Source: an uncultured Acetatifactor sp.
GTDB taxonomy: Bacteria > Bacillota > Clostridia > Lachnospirales > Lachnospiraceae
Assembly (NCBI RefSeq): GCF_910585425.1
Contig: NZ_CAJUCP010000006.1
Coordinates: forward strand, 69,597 to 101,252
DNA: 31,656 bases
Direction of reading: 5' to 3'
Below, in pieces: positions 1 through 8,235 of this stretch. Numbering within the stretch: the stretch's first letter is position 1; every line of letters starts with the position of its first letter. A program made the position numbers and the translations under genes. Below the pieces are notes generated by a model. It searched no databases. It saw only the letters and a program-made list of their open reading frames with translations, and was not told the DNA's origin.

Positions 1-2
1 GA

Positions 3-233
3 GAAGAGTGCTGTGGTCATGGGCACCATCACCATGAGGAGGGCGAGTGCTGCGGCCATGGGCATGACCATGACGGGGAAGAGTGCTGCAAGCACGGGCA
101 TCACTATGACCATGCTGGTGAGGAATGCTGTGAGCACGGACACCACCACGATGGAGAGTGCCACGAGCATCACCATGACCACGATGGACACTGCGGCTGC
201 GGCCATGACCACCACGGCCACCACCATGCCGAT
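3..233 (+). repeat. Degenerate Cys/His-rich coding repeats inside the CobW-type gene
   Basis: The DNA repeats units such as GAGTGCTGCGGCCATGGGCA and GAGTGCCACGAGCATCACCA with changes. They encode successive (E)ECC-x-HGH-(H/D) blocks. At least five blocks can be read before the domain boundary at about base 234. This looks like a repeat-expanded metal-binding linker and may vary in copy number between strains. Confidence 0.75.
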
Positions 234-503
234 GAAGTGTTCACCAGTTGGGGCAAGGAGTCTCCCGCGAAGTTCACGGCAGCCCGCATCGAGAGCATAC
301 TGACCGCCTTGGACAGCGGCGAATACGGCGCCATCCTGCGGGCAAAGGGCATGGTCCCCGCCGAGGACGGCACCTGGATCTACTTCGACTATGTGCCCGG
401 GGAGCATGGCGTCAGGACGGGAAAGCCGGATGTCACCGGGAAATTCTGCGTGATTGGCGCGCAGCTCAGAGAGGACAGGCTGGAGGAGCTGTTCCGGGCA
501 TGA
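3..503 (+). CDS. CobW/COG0523-family metal-chaperone GTPase, C-terminal part (5' end outside window)
   Basis: The reading frame is open from the window edge, so the GTPase domain itself is not seen. What is visible is a segment of about 75 residues made almost only of His, Cys, Asp, Glu and Gly, followed by a typical CobW C-terminal domain. That domain starts at FTSWGKESP and includes YGAILRAKGMVPAEDG, FDYVPGE and FCVIGAQL before the end in LEELF. CobW proteins are GTP-dependent metallochaperones (zinc or cobalt) in the cytoplasm, and His-rich segments between the two domains are known in the family, though this one is long and unusually rich in Cys. A second CobW-like gene follows 155 bases downstream. 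The family call is firm from the C-terminal domain; the metal is unknown. Confidence 0.85.
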   Translation, partial: EECCGHGHHHHEEGECCGHGHDHDGEECCKHGHHYDHAGEECCEHGHHHDGECHEHHHDHDGHCGCGHDHHGHHHADEVFTSWGKESPAKFTAARIESILTALDSGEYGAILRAKGMVPAEDGTWIYFDYVPGEHGVRTGKPDVTGKFCVIGAQLREDRLEELFRA

Positions 504-658
504 CCCTGGGAAAACGGATAGTTTGAGTCGCACAGGCTGCGGAAGCGGCTGGAAGGATGCCCTGCGGAAACATTGCCCGCGGAGGGCGTCCTTGCCGGGA
601 GCCGGGGACGGGGCCTGTGTCTGCATGAGCCCGCCAGGCCGGGCAGATGGGAGCGAAG

Positions 659-1591
659 ATGAAGCCTGTATATATGATCAACGGATTTTTGGAGAGCGGC
701 AAGACGGAGTTCATCTCCTTCACGCTGGCGCAGAATTATTTCCAGATTAAGGGGAAGACCCTGCTGATCCTCTGCGAGGAGGGGGAGAACGAATACGACC
801 CGGCCCTTTTGAAGAAGAGCCGCACGGAGGTGGAGCTGATTGAAAACGAGGAGGATTTCAATCCGGCGCATCTGACGGACCTGGAGAAGCTGCACAAGCC
901 GGAGCGCATCGTCATCGAGTTCAACGGCATGTGGAATTTTAAGAACGTGAAGCTTCCCTGGTACTGGAAGACAGAGCAGCAGATAACCATGATCGATGGC
1001 TCCACCTTCCCCATGTACTACACGAATATGCGTTCGCTCCTGGCGGAGATGATCCGGAAGTCGGAGATGATCGTCTTCAACCGCTGTGACACCGTGCGCG
1101 ACCAGTTGAATTCCTACAAGAGGAACATCAAGGCGGTGAACCCCTCCGCGGACGTGATCTTCGAGGACGCCCAGGGGGAGATAGACGAGATTTTCGAGGA
1201 AGACCTGCCCTACGACCTGAACCAGGAGACCATCGTGCTGGACAACCAGGGATATGGCATCTGGTATCTGGATTCCATGGACCATCTGGAGCGGTATGTG
1301 GGCAAGAAGATTCAGTTCGTGGCCATGGTGCTGAAGCCGGAGGAGTTCCCCGAGGGGTATTTCGTGCCCGGCCGTCTGGCCATGACCTGCTGCGCGGACG
1401 ACATGTCCTTCCTGGGCTATGCCTGCAAGTTCGAGGGGGCGGCGGCCTTGAAGCAGAAGGAGTGGGTGAAGGTGACGGCCACGGTGGCGAAGGAGTACTG
1501 GGAGGACTACAAGGGCGAGGGCCCCATGCTGCACGCGGTGGCAGTGGAGAAGACGAAGGCTCCCAGGGAGGCGATCATCAGCTTCTCCTGA
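659..1591 (+). CDS. CobW-like P-loop GTPase with a second C-terminal domain
   Basis: The protein is 310 residues from ATG 659. I chose this start because GGGAGCGA lies just upstream; ATG 647 is in frame but has no such site. The P-loop is GFLESGKT at about residues 8-15, near the N-terminus as in CobW, HypB and UreG. A candidate base-specificity motif is FNRCD at about residue 143, in place of NKxD. The last 110 residues (from about IQFVAMVLKPEEFPEG) form a separate beta-rich domain ending in a VTATV core. It recalls the OB-like domain of the TIGR03943/YcgQ proteins that partner such GTPases; that comparison is from memory. It follows another CobW-type gene, so the pair may handle metal or metal-cofactor delivery. 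The substrate is unknown. Confidence 0.7.
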   Translation: MKPVYMINGFLESGKTEFISFTLAQNYFQIKGKTLLILCEEGENEYDPALLKKSRTEVELIENEEDFNPAHLTDLEKLHKPERIVIEFNGMWNFKNVKLPWYWKTEQQITMIDGSTFPMYYTNMRSLLAEMIRKSEMIVFNRCDTVRDQLNSYKRNIKAVNPSADVIFEDAQGEIDEIFEEDLPYDLNQETIVLDNQGYGIWYLDSMDHLERYVGKKIQFVAMVLKPEEFPEGYFVPGRLAMTCCADDMSFLGYACKFEGAAALKQKEWVKVTATVAKEYWEDYKGEGPMLHAVAVEKTKAPREAIISFS

Positions 1592-1668
1592 GGACGTAGA
1601 GAGCAGGGCAGCTCTGAGAACAGGGACATGCCCGACAGAAATATCCCCGAAGGAGAGGATTTTCGGAG

Positions 1669-2445
1669 ATGGAAAGAAAGCATTCGGACGAGAAGGAAAT
1701 TCATCAATTGAGGAACCGGTTCCGCGACCTGGCGGAAAAATCTTTTCAGCAGGGCATCTTTACCTTCACGGGTTTCCTGGGCTTAAGCGAGCAGGATATC
1801 TTCTGGCAGGAGGCGGGAAAGCTGTCCCATGCCGGATACAGGCTGGAGGGCGGCTGCCAGGCGGCGGACAGGGTGGTGGCGCGCTTCGGGAGCCCGGAGG
1901 AGCTGGGGTACGAGGTGCCGTTCCCCATCGTCTGCGTCCATATACGGCCTCTCGCGCAGAAATTCGCGGACGATCTGTCCCACAGGGACTTCCTGGGGGC
2001 ACTGATGAACTTAGGGATAGAGCGCAGCACCATCGGAGACATCAAGGTGGGGGAGAGGGAGGCCTATCTGTTCTGCCTGGACTCCATCGCGGGCTTCATC
2101 TGCGAGAACTTAAGCCAGGTGCGGCACACCCATGTAAAGTGCAGCCTGACGGAAGGCCCGGCGGACATTCCGCAGGAGGAGCCCTGGTCCGTCAGCATCC
2201 AGGTGCAGTCCTTCCGGGTGGACGCGGTGCTGGCGAAGGTCTATAACATGTCCCGGGAGAAGAGCCTGGAGCTGTTCCGGGCGGGAAAGGTATACGTGGA
2301 CGGCCGCCTGTGCGGGAACAATTCCAGGCAGCTAAAAAGCGGGGAGACCGTGAATGCCAGAGGCTATGGGAAATTCACCCTGACCGGCGAGCCCAGGGAG
2401 ACCAGGAAGGGGAAGCTGGCGGTGGACATAGCGGTATACAGATGA
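1669..2445 (+). CDS. ylmH: YlmH-type S4-domain RNA-binding protein
   Basis: This 258-residue protein has the usual YlmH length and order. An N-terminal region contains GFLGLSEQDI and a central RRM-like part contains REYL-like HRDFLGALMNLGIERSTIGDI at about residues 105-125. A C-terminal S4 RNA-binding domain (about residues 180-240) contains FRVDAVLAKVYNMSRE, FRAGKVYVDG and LKSGETVNARGYGKF. YlmH proteins bind ribosomal RNA or stalled 50S subunits and in Bacillota usually sit near cell-division genes; here that context is missing. A GGAGAGGA site precedes the ATG, and the stop lies 14 bases before the next ATG, so it is probably cotranscribed with the membrane-protein gene downstream. Confidence 0.85.
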   Translation: MERKHSDEKEIHQLRNRFRDLAEKSFQQGIFTFTGFLGLSEQDIFWQEAGKLSHAGYRLEGGCQAADRVVARFGSPEELGYEVPFPIVCVHIRPLAQKFADDLSHRDFLGALMNLGIERSTIGDIKVGEREAYLFCLDSIAGFICENLSQVRHTHVKCSLTEGPADIPQEEPWSVSIQVQSFRVDAVLAKVYNMSREKSLELFRAGKVYVDGRLCGNNSRQLKSGETVNARGYGKFTLTGEPRETRKGKLAVDIAVYR

Positions 2446-2459
2446 TGTGAGGAGTTTTT

Positions 2460-3416
2460 ATGTATTCTTATTCGATTGTGCAATGGCTGTTCTTTTTCTA
2501 TTTTTATTGCTTCGTGGGATGGTGCATCGAATCCACCTACGTATCCGTGAGGACCAGGAAGCTGACCAACCGGGGCTTTATGAGAGGGCCTTTCCTGCCC
2601 CTGTACGGGAGCGGGGCCATCATGATGCTGGTGGTGTCCATGCCCTTCCAGGACAATATCCTCATGGTCTATGTGGCGGGCTGCGTCGGCGCTACGGTGC
2701 TGGAGTATGTCACCGGCGTCACCATGGAGGCGCTGTTCAAGGTGCGTTACTGGGACTATACCAAGAATAAATTCAACTTCCAGGGGCATATCTGTCTGGG
2801 CACATCCCTGTCCTGGGGGTTCCTGACGATTCTCATGACAGAGGTGGTGCATGTGCCCGTGGAGCGGCTGGTCCTCTCCATACCGAACATGCCATTGAAG
2901 GCGGTGACAGGCGTCCTCACCGTCTATATCGCGGCGGACTTCGCGCTGTCCTTCAAGGCTGCCATCGACCTGCGGGACGTGCTGGTGAAGATGGAGAAGG
3001 TCAAGGAGGAGATGGTCCATATCCAAAAGCGCCTGGATGTGGTCATCGCGCTGACCAGCCAGGAGATGGACAACTACAAGGCTGCCCTGGCTGAGAGCGC
3101 CAGCAACGCCAGGGAGGAATGGGCCGAGAGCATGGCCATGCACATAGAGGACATCAAATCCGGCATCGAGCGGAAGCTGGAGCAGCTAAAGGCCATGGTG
3201 CCTACATGGGGCGCGGAGCAGAAGAAGGACATGGGCGAGGAGATCCTGGATCTGCGGACGAAGTATGCCATCAAACTGGAGGACAGGAAGCGCCTGGGGC
3301 GGCTGCGGGATTTCTTCCAGCGGGATATGATTCGCTCCAACCCGGGGATGACCTCCGTGAAGTTCAGGGAGGCCCTGGAGGAGCTCAAGCGCCGGACTTT
3401 CGGGAAGGAAGACTGA
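2460..3416 (+). CDS. Putative PF06541-type membrane protein with C-terminal coiled coil
   Basis: The protein is 318 residues. The first 170 contain about five hydrophobic segments, starting at residue 5 with WLFFFYFYCFVGWCIE. The motif GFMRGPFLPLYGSGA and the later LGTSLSWG stretch match the family annotated as putative ABC-transporter permease (PF06541) in Clostridia. From about residue 175 on it is a charged, helical, cytoplasmic region rich in KMEKVKEEM-type heptads, probably a coiled coil. The true function of the family is not established. GAGGAG at 2449-2454 sets the start. Confidence 0.75.
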   Translation: MYSYSIVQWLFFFYFYCFVGWCIESTYVSVRTRKLTNRGFMRGPFLPLYGSGAIMMLVVSMPFQDNILMVYVAGCVGATVLEYVTGVTMEALFKVRYWDYTKNKFNFQGHICLGTSLSWGFLTILMTEVVHVPVERLVLSIPNMPLKAVTGVLTVYIAADFALSFKAAIDLRDVLVKMEKVKEEMVHIQKRLDVVIALTSQEMDNYKAALAESASNAREEWAESMAMHIEDIKSGIERKLEQLKAMVPTWGAEQKKDMGEEILDLRTKYAIKLEDRKRLGRLRDFFQRDMIRSNPGMTSVKFREALEELKRRTFGKED

Positions 3417-3456
3417 TGTTCAGAAGAACGGATGGGACAGGATGGAAGGGGACAAG

Positions 3457-4422
3457 ATGGAAGACTGTCTGCAGATCAGGTATGTAAAACTCTGCTTTGT
3501 GCTGGAGTGCCTGGGAGATTATGGACTTCCAGCACAGAAGGTGTCTATGATTAGGGGAGGCATCGGTGAGATGCTTCTGCAGGGAAACTGCATCGGTGAC
3601 AGGAGGTGCGGGTCCTGCGGCTTTCAGGAAGAATGCGTGGTACAGCAGGTTTATTACCACAGGCTGAAGATTGTGCCGGACTATGTGAAGGAGAAGGAAA
3701 GCCTTGGGTATCTGTATGAATGCGGGGATACGCGGACAGAGTTTCGGGAGGGGGATATCCTGAAGTTTAACATGATTTTGTTCGGAAATGTCATTGTCCA
3801 TTTCCCGGCCATTCTGCAGGCTGTCTACAGACTGGGCCTATCTGGTCTGGGAAGGGAAAAAGCGCTGTTCCAGTTGACGGAGATTGTGAACCACAGGGGA
3901 GAGAAGGTGCTCTCCCGCAACGAGGTGTGCCTTGGATTCTTGCAGCCGGACATGATTTCCCGGTATGTGTCGGAGCGGATGGCACAGATGGGAAAACCTG
4001 GCCGCATGTGCTTTGTCACGCCTCTGACCCAGAAGTTTGAGGGAGTGTTTCTGAAGGAATTTCAGGAAAAGGCTCTGATTTATTCCATATACAGGCGGAT
4101 TTACCTTCTGAACTGTATGGAGGGTAGAGAGATGGAGAGGATATGCCCTTTTCAGGAGGGCCTGGGGATTGTGGGCCAAAGGGCAAGGCAGGTGAAGGTG
4201 CCGCGGCATTCAAGCACCCAGGGCCAGACGATTTACCTGGAGGGGATTAAGGGCAGCCTAGAGATAGAACCCACGGAGGCCATATTGTCCTGGCTGTTTG
4301 CGGGAGAGCTGGTTCATATAGGCAAGAATACTAGCATGGGATTCGGGCAGTATGTGGTGGAGCGGGAAACGAAAGCGAAGGGAACAGGTACATCGGGCTG
4401 GATGATATCGGTAAAAAGGTAA
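3457..4422 (+). CDS. cas6: Cas6-type CRISPR pre-crRNA endoribonuclease
   Basis: The protein is 321 residues from ATG 3457. AAGGGG sits 5 bases upstream, which favours this start over the in-frame ATG at 3442. Cas6 cuts within CRISPR repeats to release crRNAs with an 8-nt tag, here expected to be ATTGAAAC. The C-terminal RAMP-like fold carries the family's glycine-rich loop in LVHIGKNTSMGFGQYVV (about residues 285-301). The N-terminal third has a cysteine cluster, RRCGSCGFQEEC, of the kind seen in larger Cas6 proteins. The gene ends 215 bases before array 1 and reads toward it. Catalytic histidines cannot be assigned by eye. No second cas6 is seen, so this enzyme probably serves both arrays, whose repeats are the same. 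Confidence 0.85.
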   Translation: MEDCLQIRYVKLCFVLECLGDYGLPAQKVSMIRGGIGEMLLQGNCIGDRRCGSCGFQEECVVQQVYYHRLKIVPDYVKEKESLGYLYECGDTRTEFREGDILKFNMILFGNVIVHFPAILQAVYRLGLSGLGREKALFQLTEIVNHRGEKVLSRNEVCLGFLQPDMISRYVSERMAQMGKPGRMCFVTPLTQKFEGVFLKEFQEKALIYSIYRRIYLLNCMEGREMERICPFQEGLGIVGQRARQVKVPRHSSTQGQTIYLEGIKGSLEIEPTEAILSWLFAGELVHIGKNTSMGFGQYVVERETKAKGTGTSGWMISVKR

Positions 4423-4470
4423 GCGTGGGTTTGGGGCAGTATGCGGATGAAGCTATGTAAGTTTAAGATG

Positions 4471-4637
4471 ATGGTTGAAAAACAAGGGGTTTTTTAGTAT
4501 AATATTATCTATAAATATGAACAAAGTGTTAACAACCCAATTTTGAGGTTAAAAGAGTGATTTGTCAGAATATTCTGTGAATTACATGCAAAAATGGCCC
4601 TGAGAAACCAGTGTTTATGCGGCTTTCCGGCACCGAG
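4471..4637 (+). promoter_or_regulatory. CRISPR leader 1
   Basis: This AT-rich stretch between cas6 and the first repeat is nearly the same as the sequence before array 2 (11090-11257). It carries a promoter, a GTTAAC site, and the perfect 12-bp palindrome CAGAATATTCTG at 4566-4577. The last 30 bases before the first repeat are also conserved between the two leaders (ACCAG-GTTTATGCGGC). Conservation of the whole block marks it as the leader end of the array and fixes the direction of transcription as plus. Confidence 0.85.
4475..4503 (+). promoter_or_regulatory. Sigma-A-type promoter of CRISPR array 1
   Basis: TTGAAA (4475-4480), a 17-base spacer, then a perfect TATAAT (4498-4503). The same boxes with the same spacing precede array 2, which supports function. 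Transcription should start near 4510, about 130 bases before the first repeat. Confidence 0.8.
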
Positions 4638-5554
4638 GTAGAAATGGAGTGGGCCCGATATAGGGCATTGAAACAGGATTTTCCGTCATCGGACAGTGCC
4701 GAACCTGCATACGTAGAAATGGAGTGGGCCCGATATAGGGCATTGAAACAGTAAAATTTTTGTCACAGTCTCGATTGCCTTTTGCGTAGAAATGGAGTGG
4801 GCCCGATATAGGGCATTGAAACAATCTCGCTTCCCATTACTTACTTTCTCCGCTCCCAGTAGAAATGGAGTGGGCCCGATATAGGGCATTGAAACCATTT
4901 TGCTCGTCTTTTCTTCCGTCTTTTTGTTTTGTAGAAATGGAGTGGGCCCGATATAGGGCATTGAAACACTCTTAATCGTCCATTCCAGGTTTAATTTGAT
5001 ATTGGTAGAAATGGAGTTGGCCCGATATAGGGCATTGAAACACCTCGTAGTCGTAATCATCATCGTCATCGTACTCAGTAGAAATGGAGTGGGCCCGATA
5101 TAGGGCATTGAAACAGGGTTTCGCTGCCCGTTTTTCCGTTTTTTCACCTGTAGAAATGGAGTGGGCCCGATATAGGGCATTGAAACACCCGCATATCGCA
5201 GGTTTACAACCCTATCGTCCCGGTAGAAATGGAGTGGGCCCGATATAGGGCATTGAAACACCTGAACGTAATCGTCTTTCCAACTTTTGTCATTGTGTAG
5301 AAATGGAGTGGGCCCGATATAGGGCATTGAAACAAGTATCCGATTACGTCCATCTCGAGTGCCTTAATGGTAGAAATGGAGTGGGCCCGATATAGGGCAT
5401 TGAAACTGTTCTTTGACATAATAATGTCTCCCTTCTTGGTATGGTAGAAATGGAGTTGGCCCGATATAGGGCATTGAAACCTTTCAACGGGTAATGATGC
5501 TTTCTTGTTTGCCATGGGTAGAAATGGAGTTGGCCCGATATAGGGAATTTCACA
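4638..5554 (+). CRISPR. CRISPR array 1: 13 repeats, 12 spacers
   Basis: The repeats are 37 bases, starting GTAGAAATGG and ending GGGCATTGAAAC, at 4638, 4713, 4786, 4859, 4931, 5005, 5078, 5150, 5223, 5297, 5370, 5444 and 5518. Spacers are 35-38 bases and all differ. The repeats at 5005, 5444 and 5518 have GTTGG in place of GTGGG, which is the form found in array 2. The last repeat is decayed at its 3' end (GGGAATTTCACA), the normal sign of the leader-distal end. The repeat has a short GCCC/GGGC hairpin around GATATA, and the ATTGAAAC end is the tag common in type III and many type I systems. Confidence 0.98.
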
Positions 5555-5710
5555 TCCTGATTACATAATACTGGCACCGTAACGCGGCATGCTGCTTGAG
5601 TGCCCTATCACGGTAGAAATAAGCCTCGCTCAAGATAGGAACACTGAGTCGGTTATATCGTACAAAACAGGGATAAACTAAAACGATAAAGATCAGAATA
5701 ATAACAACTT

Positions 5711-6253
5711 ATGATTACAATATGCATCCACAACCCTGAATCTCACCTTATATCACAAAAAGATTACGATAACATAATCGCCACCATAAATCCAAAAGAC
5801 ATGCCCTGTACATGTGGCCAAACCGGATGCCTGATACGCCACGGGAGCTATATGAGAACGATGAAATCTCCCGAAGGAGAATTCAGGCTCCGCATTTGCC
5901 GGATGAAATGCACGGCATGCGGCCATACACACGCACTTCTTCTTTCTTCGATTATCCCCTATTCGCAGATACCTTTAGCGGATACACTGTCCATTATAGC
6001 CAACTATGAGGACAGTTCTGGCCATGCTCAAATCCTTTCTTCCAGCCTCTCTATAGATGAAAATAACATATGCGCTGTTATCCTTCGCTATCGTCGCTAT
6101 TGGAGGAAATGTATTCATCTTCACCAGATGCTCAGATATTCGGTTTCAAGACTCATTGAGCAGTGTTTTTCCACTTTCGGAAAACAGTTCATGCAGATAA
6201 AAAATACAGCGAACATTGCTATGTTTTTTCCACATAACATTACTGGAGCATAG
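5711..6253 (+). CDS. DUF6431-type zinc-ribbon protein, probable IS remnant
   Basis: The protein is 180 residues. The N-terminal half has a zinc-ribbon-like pair of clusters, PCTCGQTGCLIRHGSY at about 32-47 and RMKCTACGHTHALL at about 64-77. It then has the IIPYSQIPLAD stretch and a basic helical C-terminus. I recognise this arrangement as DUF6431, a small protein often encoded beside a transposase in clostridial insertion sequences. The transposase partner is absent here. Its base composition is more AT-rich than that of its neighbours, fitting a later arrival. It lies between array 1 and the CARF gene on the same strand. No clear terminal inverted repeats or target duplications were found, so this is probably a stranded remnant. 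Confidence 0.6.
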   Translation: MITICIHNPESHLISQKDYDNIIATINPKDMPCTCGQTGCLIRHGSYMRTMKSPEGEFRLRICRMKCTACGHTHALLLSSIIPYSQIPLADTLSIIANYEDSSGHAQILSSSLSIDENNICAVILRYRRYWRKCIHLHQMLRYSVSRLIEQCFSTFGKQFMQIKNTANIAMFFPHNITGA

Positions 6254-6309
6254 AGTCTTTTTCCCCTATACTGTAATAAAAATACATTACAGAAACAAAG
6301 GAGAGACGG

Positions 6310-7881
6310 ATGGCCGAAAAGAAGAAGCAGGAAAACATGCTGGACGTGATGACAGAGAAATGGATGCAGCTAGAGCGGAAAACGATAAAGCAAAGAGAAG
6401 CCGCGGAACAGTTCTACGAGAAAAAGCTGATGAAATTGATTGAGGAAGATTTTATCAGACGAAATGCAGAGAAGGTATTTGAGAGGATAGAATATATGAT
6501 TCTGTCGGTAGGTACTTCTTATGAACCTTTGGTTTTGAACCTTCAGTTGCTGAAACCTGAAAAGATACTGTTCCTCTGTACGAAAGAAACGGAGAATTAT
6601 CTGGAAAAAATCGTCAGATACTGTGGATTACTGGCCGGGGATTATCAGAAAAGGATTGTCAGTGAAACGGATCCCGGCGATATTTATATGGAAATCAGAC
6701 ATGCCTTTCTGGATTGGGGACGGCCGAAGAAAATGTATATTGATTTTACGGGAGGGACCAAGGCGATGTCCGCGGCTGCGGCAATGGCAGGAGCAATGAT
6801 CAATGTACAGTTGACTTATGTGGGAACCAGTGAATACCTGCCGCATTTTCGGAAGCCCAGGCCGGGATCGGAGACATTGTTATACATTACGAACCCGTTG
6901 GAGGTTTTCGGGGATTTGGAAATAGAGAAGGCATTCACGCTTTTCGCGCAGTATAATTATTCAGGAGCGCGGGAAAAGCTGGTAGAGCTGAAGGAGAATA
7001 TACCGGATCCGAATATCAGGCAGCAGATGAATTTCGTATTTTTGCTCGCCAATGTATATGAAATGTGGGACGCGCTTGATTTTCCGAAAGCATACTCCTA
7101 CATGACGAAACTGAACAGGGAACTGAGACGCGACAGACGGATACACAGTCATTTCCTGATGATGGACATGGTCGAGATACTGGAGGGGCAGGAAAGGATG
7201 CTGGAACCGCTCAGCGAGATTTCCCAATTAATCCAGGAGAAGAAACAGATGCAGATTCTGACGAACTCCGTTTACATGGTTCCGCTGATGTTCACCATGC
7301 TCCAGAACGCGGCAATCCGTGAGGCCCAGGAAAAATATGATATGGCAACGCTTCTGCTCTACCGCTTGCTGGAGATGATAGAGCAATGCAGGCTTGCCAG
7401 ATACAATCTCTATGTCTCCAAAATGGAGTATGCTCAGATAAAGCCGGATAAAGGCAAGCACCCGGAGTGGGGAAGCCTTGGGCCTGGCGAATTGCTTGGC
7501 ATCGTGAAGGAACGATATGGCGATATAAGGACAAAGGTATTCGGCAGGACTGGAACTGTTTATTTGGCGGAGCAGATTTCCCTTTTGGACGGATTTATGA
7601 TACTGGCAGCATTGGATGATGATATCAGCACGGATAAAGGCGGGGGCCAGATAAACAAGTTAAAGAGAATCCGGTCTATGGTATATCTGCGCAATAACAG
7701 TATTTTCGCCCATGGACTGGGGCCCGTGGGAAAGGAAAAGCTTGAAAAATTTAGGATATTCGTCATAGATTTATTTCAGGAATTCTGCCTTTTGGAGAAA
7801 ATAGATTACTGGGAGAACCGGAAGAAAATGGAATGGGTGAATCCGTTGCAGTCCATACATTATGCAGGATTGGAGGGATAG
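6310..7881 (+). CDS. TIGR02710-type CARF-HEPN ancillary ribonuclease of type III CRISPR
   Basis: The protein is 523 residues, with AAAGGAGA before the ATG. The CARF-type N-terminal domain shows ILSVGTSYEPLVL (about 63-75) and DFTGGTKAMSAAAAM (about 144-158), both hallmarks of TIGR02710. The C-terminal domain carries RNNSIFAHG, an R461-x6-H468 motif typical of HEPN ribonucleases. Such proteins bind cyclic oligoadenylate from Cas10 with the CARF domain and then cut RNA non-specifically. Here the gene sits beside the cas1 and RT-primase genes rather than with cas10. It ends 2 bases before the cas1 start, so the two are probably translationally coupled. It is intact. The first 50 residues are a charged helix. 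Confidence 0.85.
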   Translation: MAEKKKQENMLDVMTEKWMQLERKTIKQREAAEQFYEKKLMKLIEEDFIRRNAEKVFERIEYMILSVGTSYEPLVLNLQLLKPEKILFLCTKETENYLEKIVRYCGLLAGDYQKRIVSETDPGDIYMEIRHAFLDWGRPKKMYIDFTGGTKAMSAAAAMAGAMINVQLTYVGTSEYLPHFRKPRPGSETLLYITNPLEVFGDLEIEKAFTLFAQYNYSGAREKLVELKENIPDPNIRQQMNFVFLLANVYEMWDALDFPKAYSYMTKLNRELRRDRRIHSHFLMMDMVEILEGQERMLEPLSEISQLIQEKKQMQILTNSVYMVPLMFTMLQNAAIREAQEKYDMATLLLYRLLEMIEQCRLARYNLYVSKMEYAQIKPDKGKHPEWGSLGPGELLGIVKERYGDIRTKVFGRTGTVYLAEQISLLDGFMILAALDDDISTDKGGGQINKLKRIRSMVYLRNNSIFAHGLGPVGKEKLEKFRIFVIDLFQEFCLLEKIDYWENRKKMEWVNPLQSIHYAGLEG

Positions 7882-7883
7882 CC

Positions 7884-8234
7884 GTGTCCGTATTGTATAT
7901 CAAAGAGCAGGGAAGCTGTATTCAGAAAAAGAGTGAGAGGATAGTGGTGACCAGAGGTTCCAGGACGCTGCTGGAAATGCCTGTGTCGAATATTGAAAAT
8001 ATGGCGCTGTTCGGAAATGTGCAGATGTCGATGCAGGCTCTTCATATGCTGCTGGCACAGGGCGTCAATGTCAGCCTTTTTTCCTTTTCTGGAAAGTATC
8101 TGGGGCAGGCAGCCTCGGATTCATCAAAAAATATATTTTTAAGATTTGCACAGTATGAGTTGTGTAACCAATTGACGCGCAGGCTGGAAATTGCGAAAAA
8201 AATCGTGGATAATAAGGTTCGGAATCAAATCTAG
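7884..8234 (+). pseudogene. cas1: cas1 fragment: N-terminal domain only
   Basis: Only 116 residues remain of a protein that is normally about 320. Reading from GTG 7884 (GGAGGG upstream), it matches the Cas1 N-terminal beta domain: SVLYIKEQGSCI, the VSNIENMALFGNVQMS stretch, the LLAQGVNVSLFSFSGKYLG stretch, and the start of the helical domain with QLTRRLEIAKKIVDNKVRNQ. It stops one codon after that conserved K-x-x-NQ motif. The catalytic Glu, His and Asp of the C-terminal domain are therefore missing, so integrase activity is not possible from this fragment. The next base after the stop leads into the RT-primase start, which suggests that a deletion joined the two genes. Confidence 0.8.
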
Positions 8235-8235
8235 G

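Noticed and set aside
13..303. Plus-strand open frame rich in Met and Thr at the window start
   Set aside because: It is the wrong frame of the Cys/His-rich CobW segment; the frame from base 3 runs on into a clear CobW domain.
555..591. Hairpin between the two CobW-like genes as a terminator
   Set aside because: The stem includes a G-T pair and no T-run follows.
389..1534. A 381-residue minus-strand open frame opposite the CobW-like gene
   Set aside because: It is the shadow of a GC-rich coding gene, with His/Leu-rich nonsense composition and no motif. The plus strand carries the P-loop protein.
4615..5577. Minus-strand open frames across array 1 with repeated MPYIGPTPFL peptides
   Set aside because: They are the CRISPR repeat translated in its three frames. 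The open state follows from the repeat and the antisense-coding nature of the spacers, not from a gene.
8185..8235. Programmed frameshift at the A7 run to make a Cas1-RT fusion
   Set aside because: A shift at the A run would remove the conserved DNKVRNQ segment of Cas1, so the frames must meet after it. A deletion joint fits better, and the Cas1 catalytic domain is missing in any frame.
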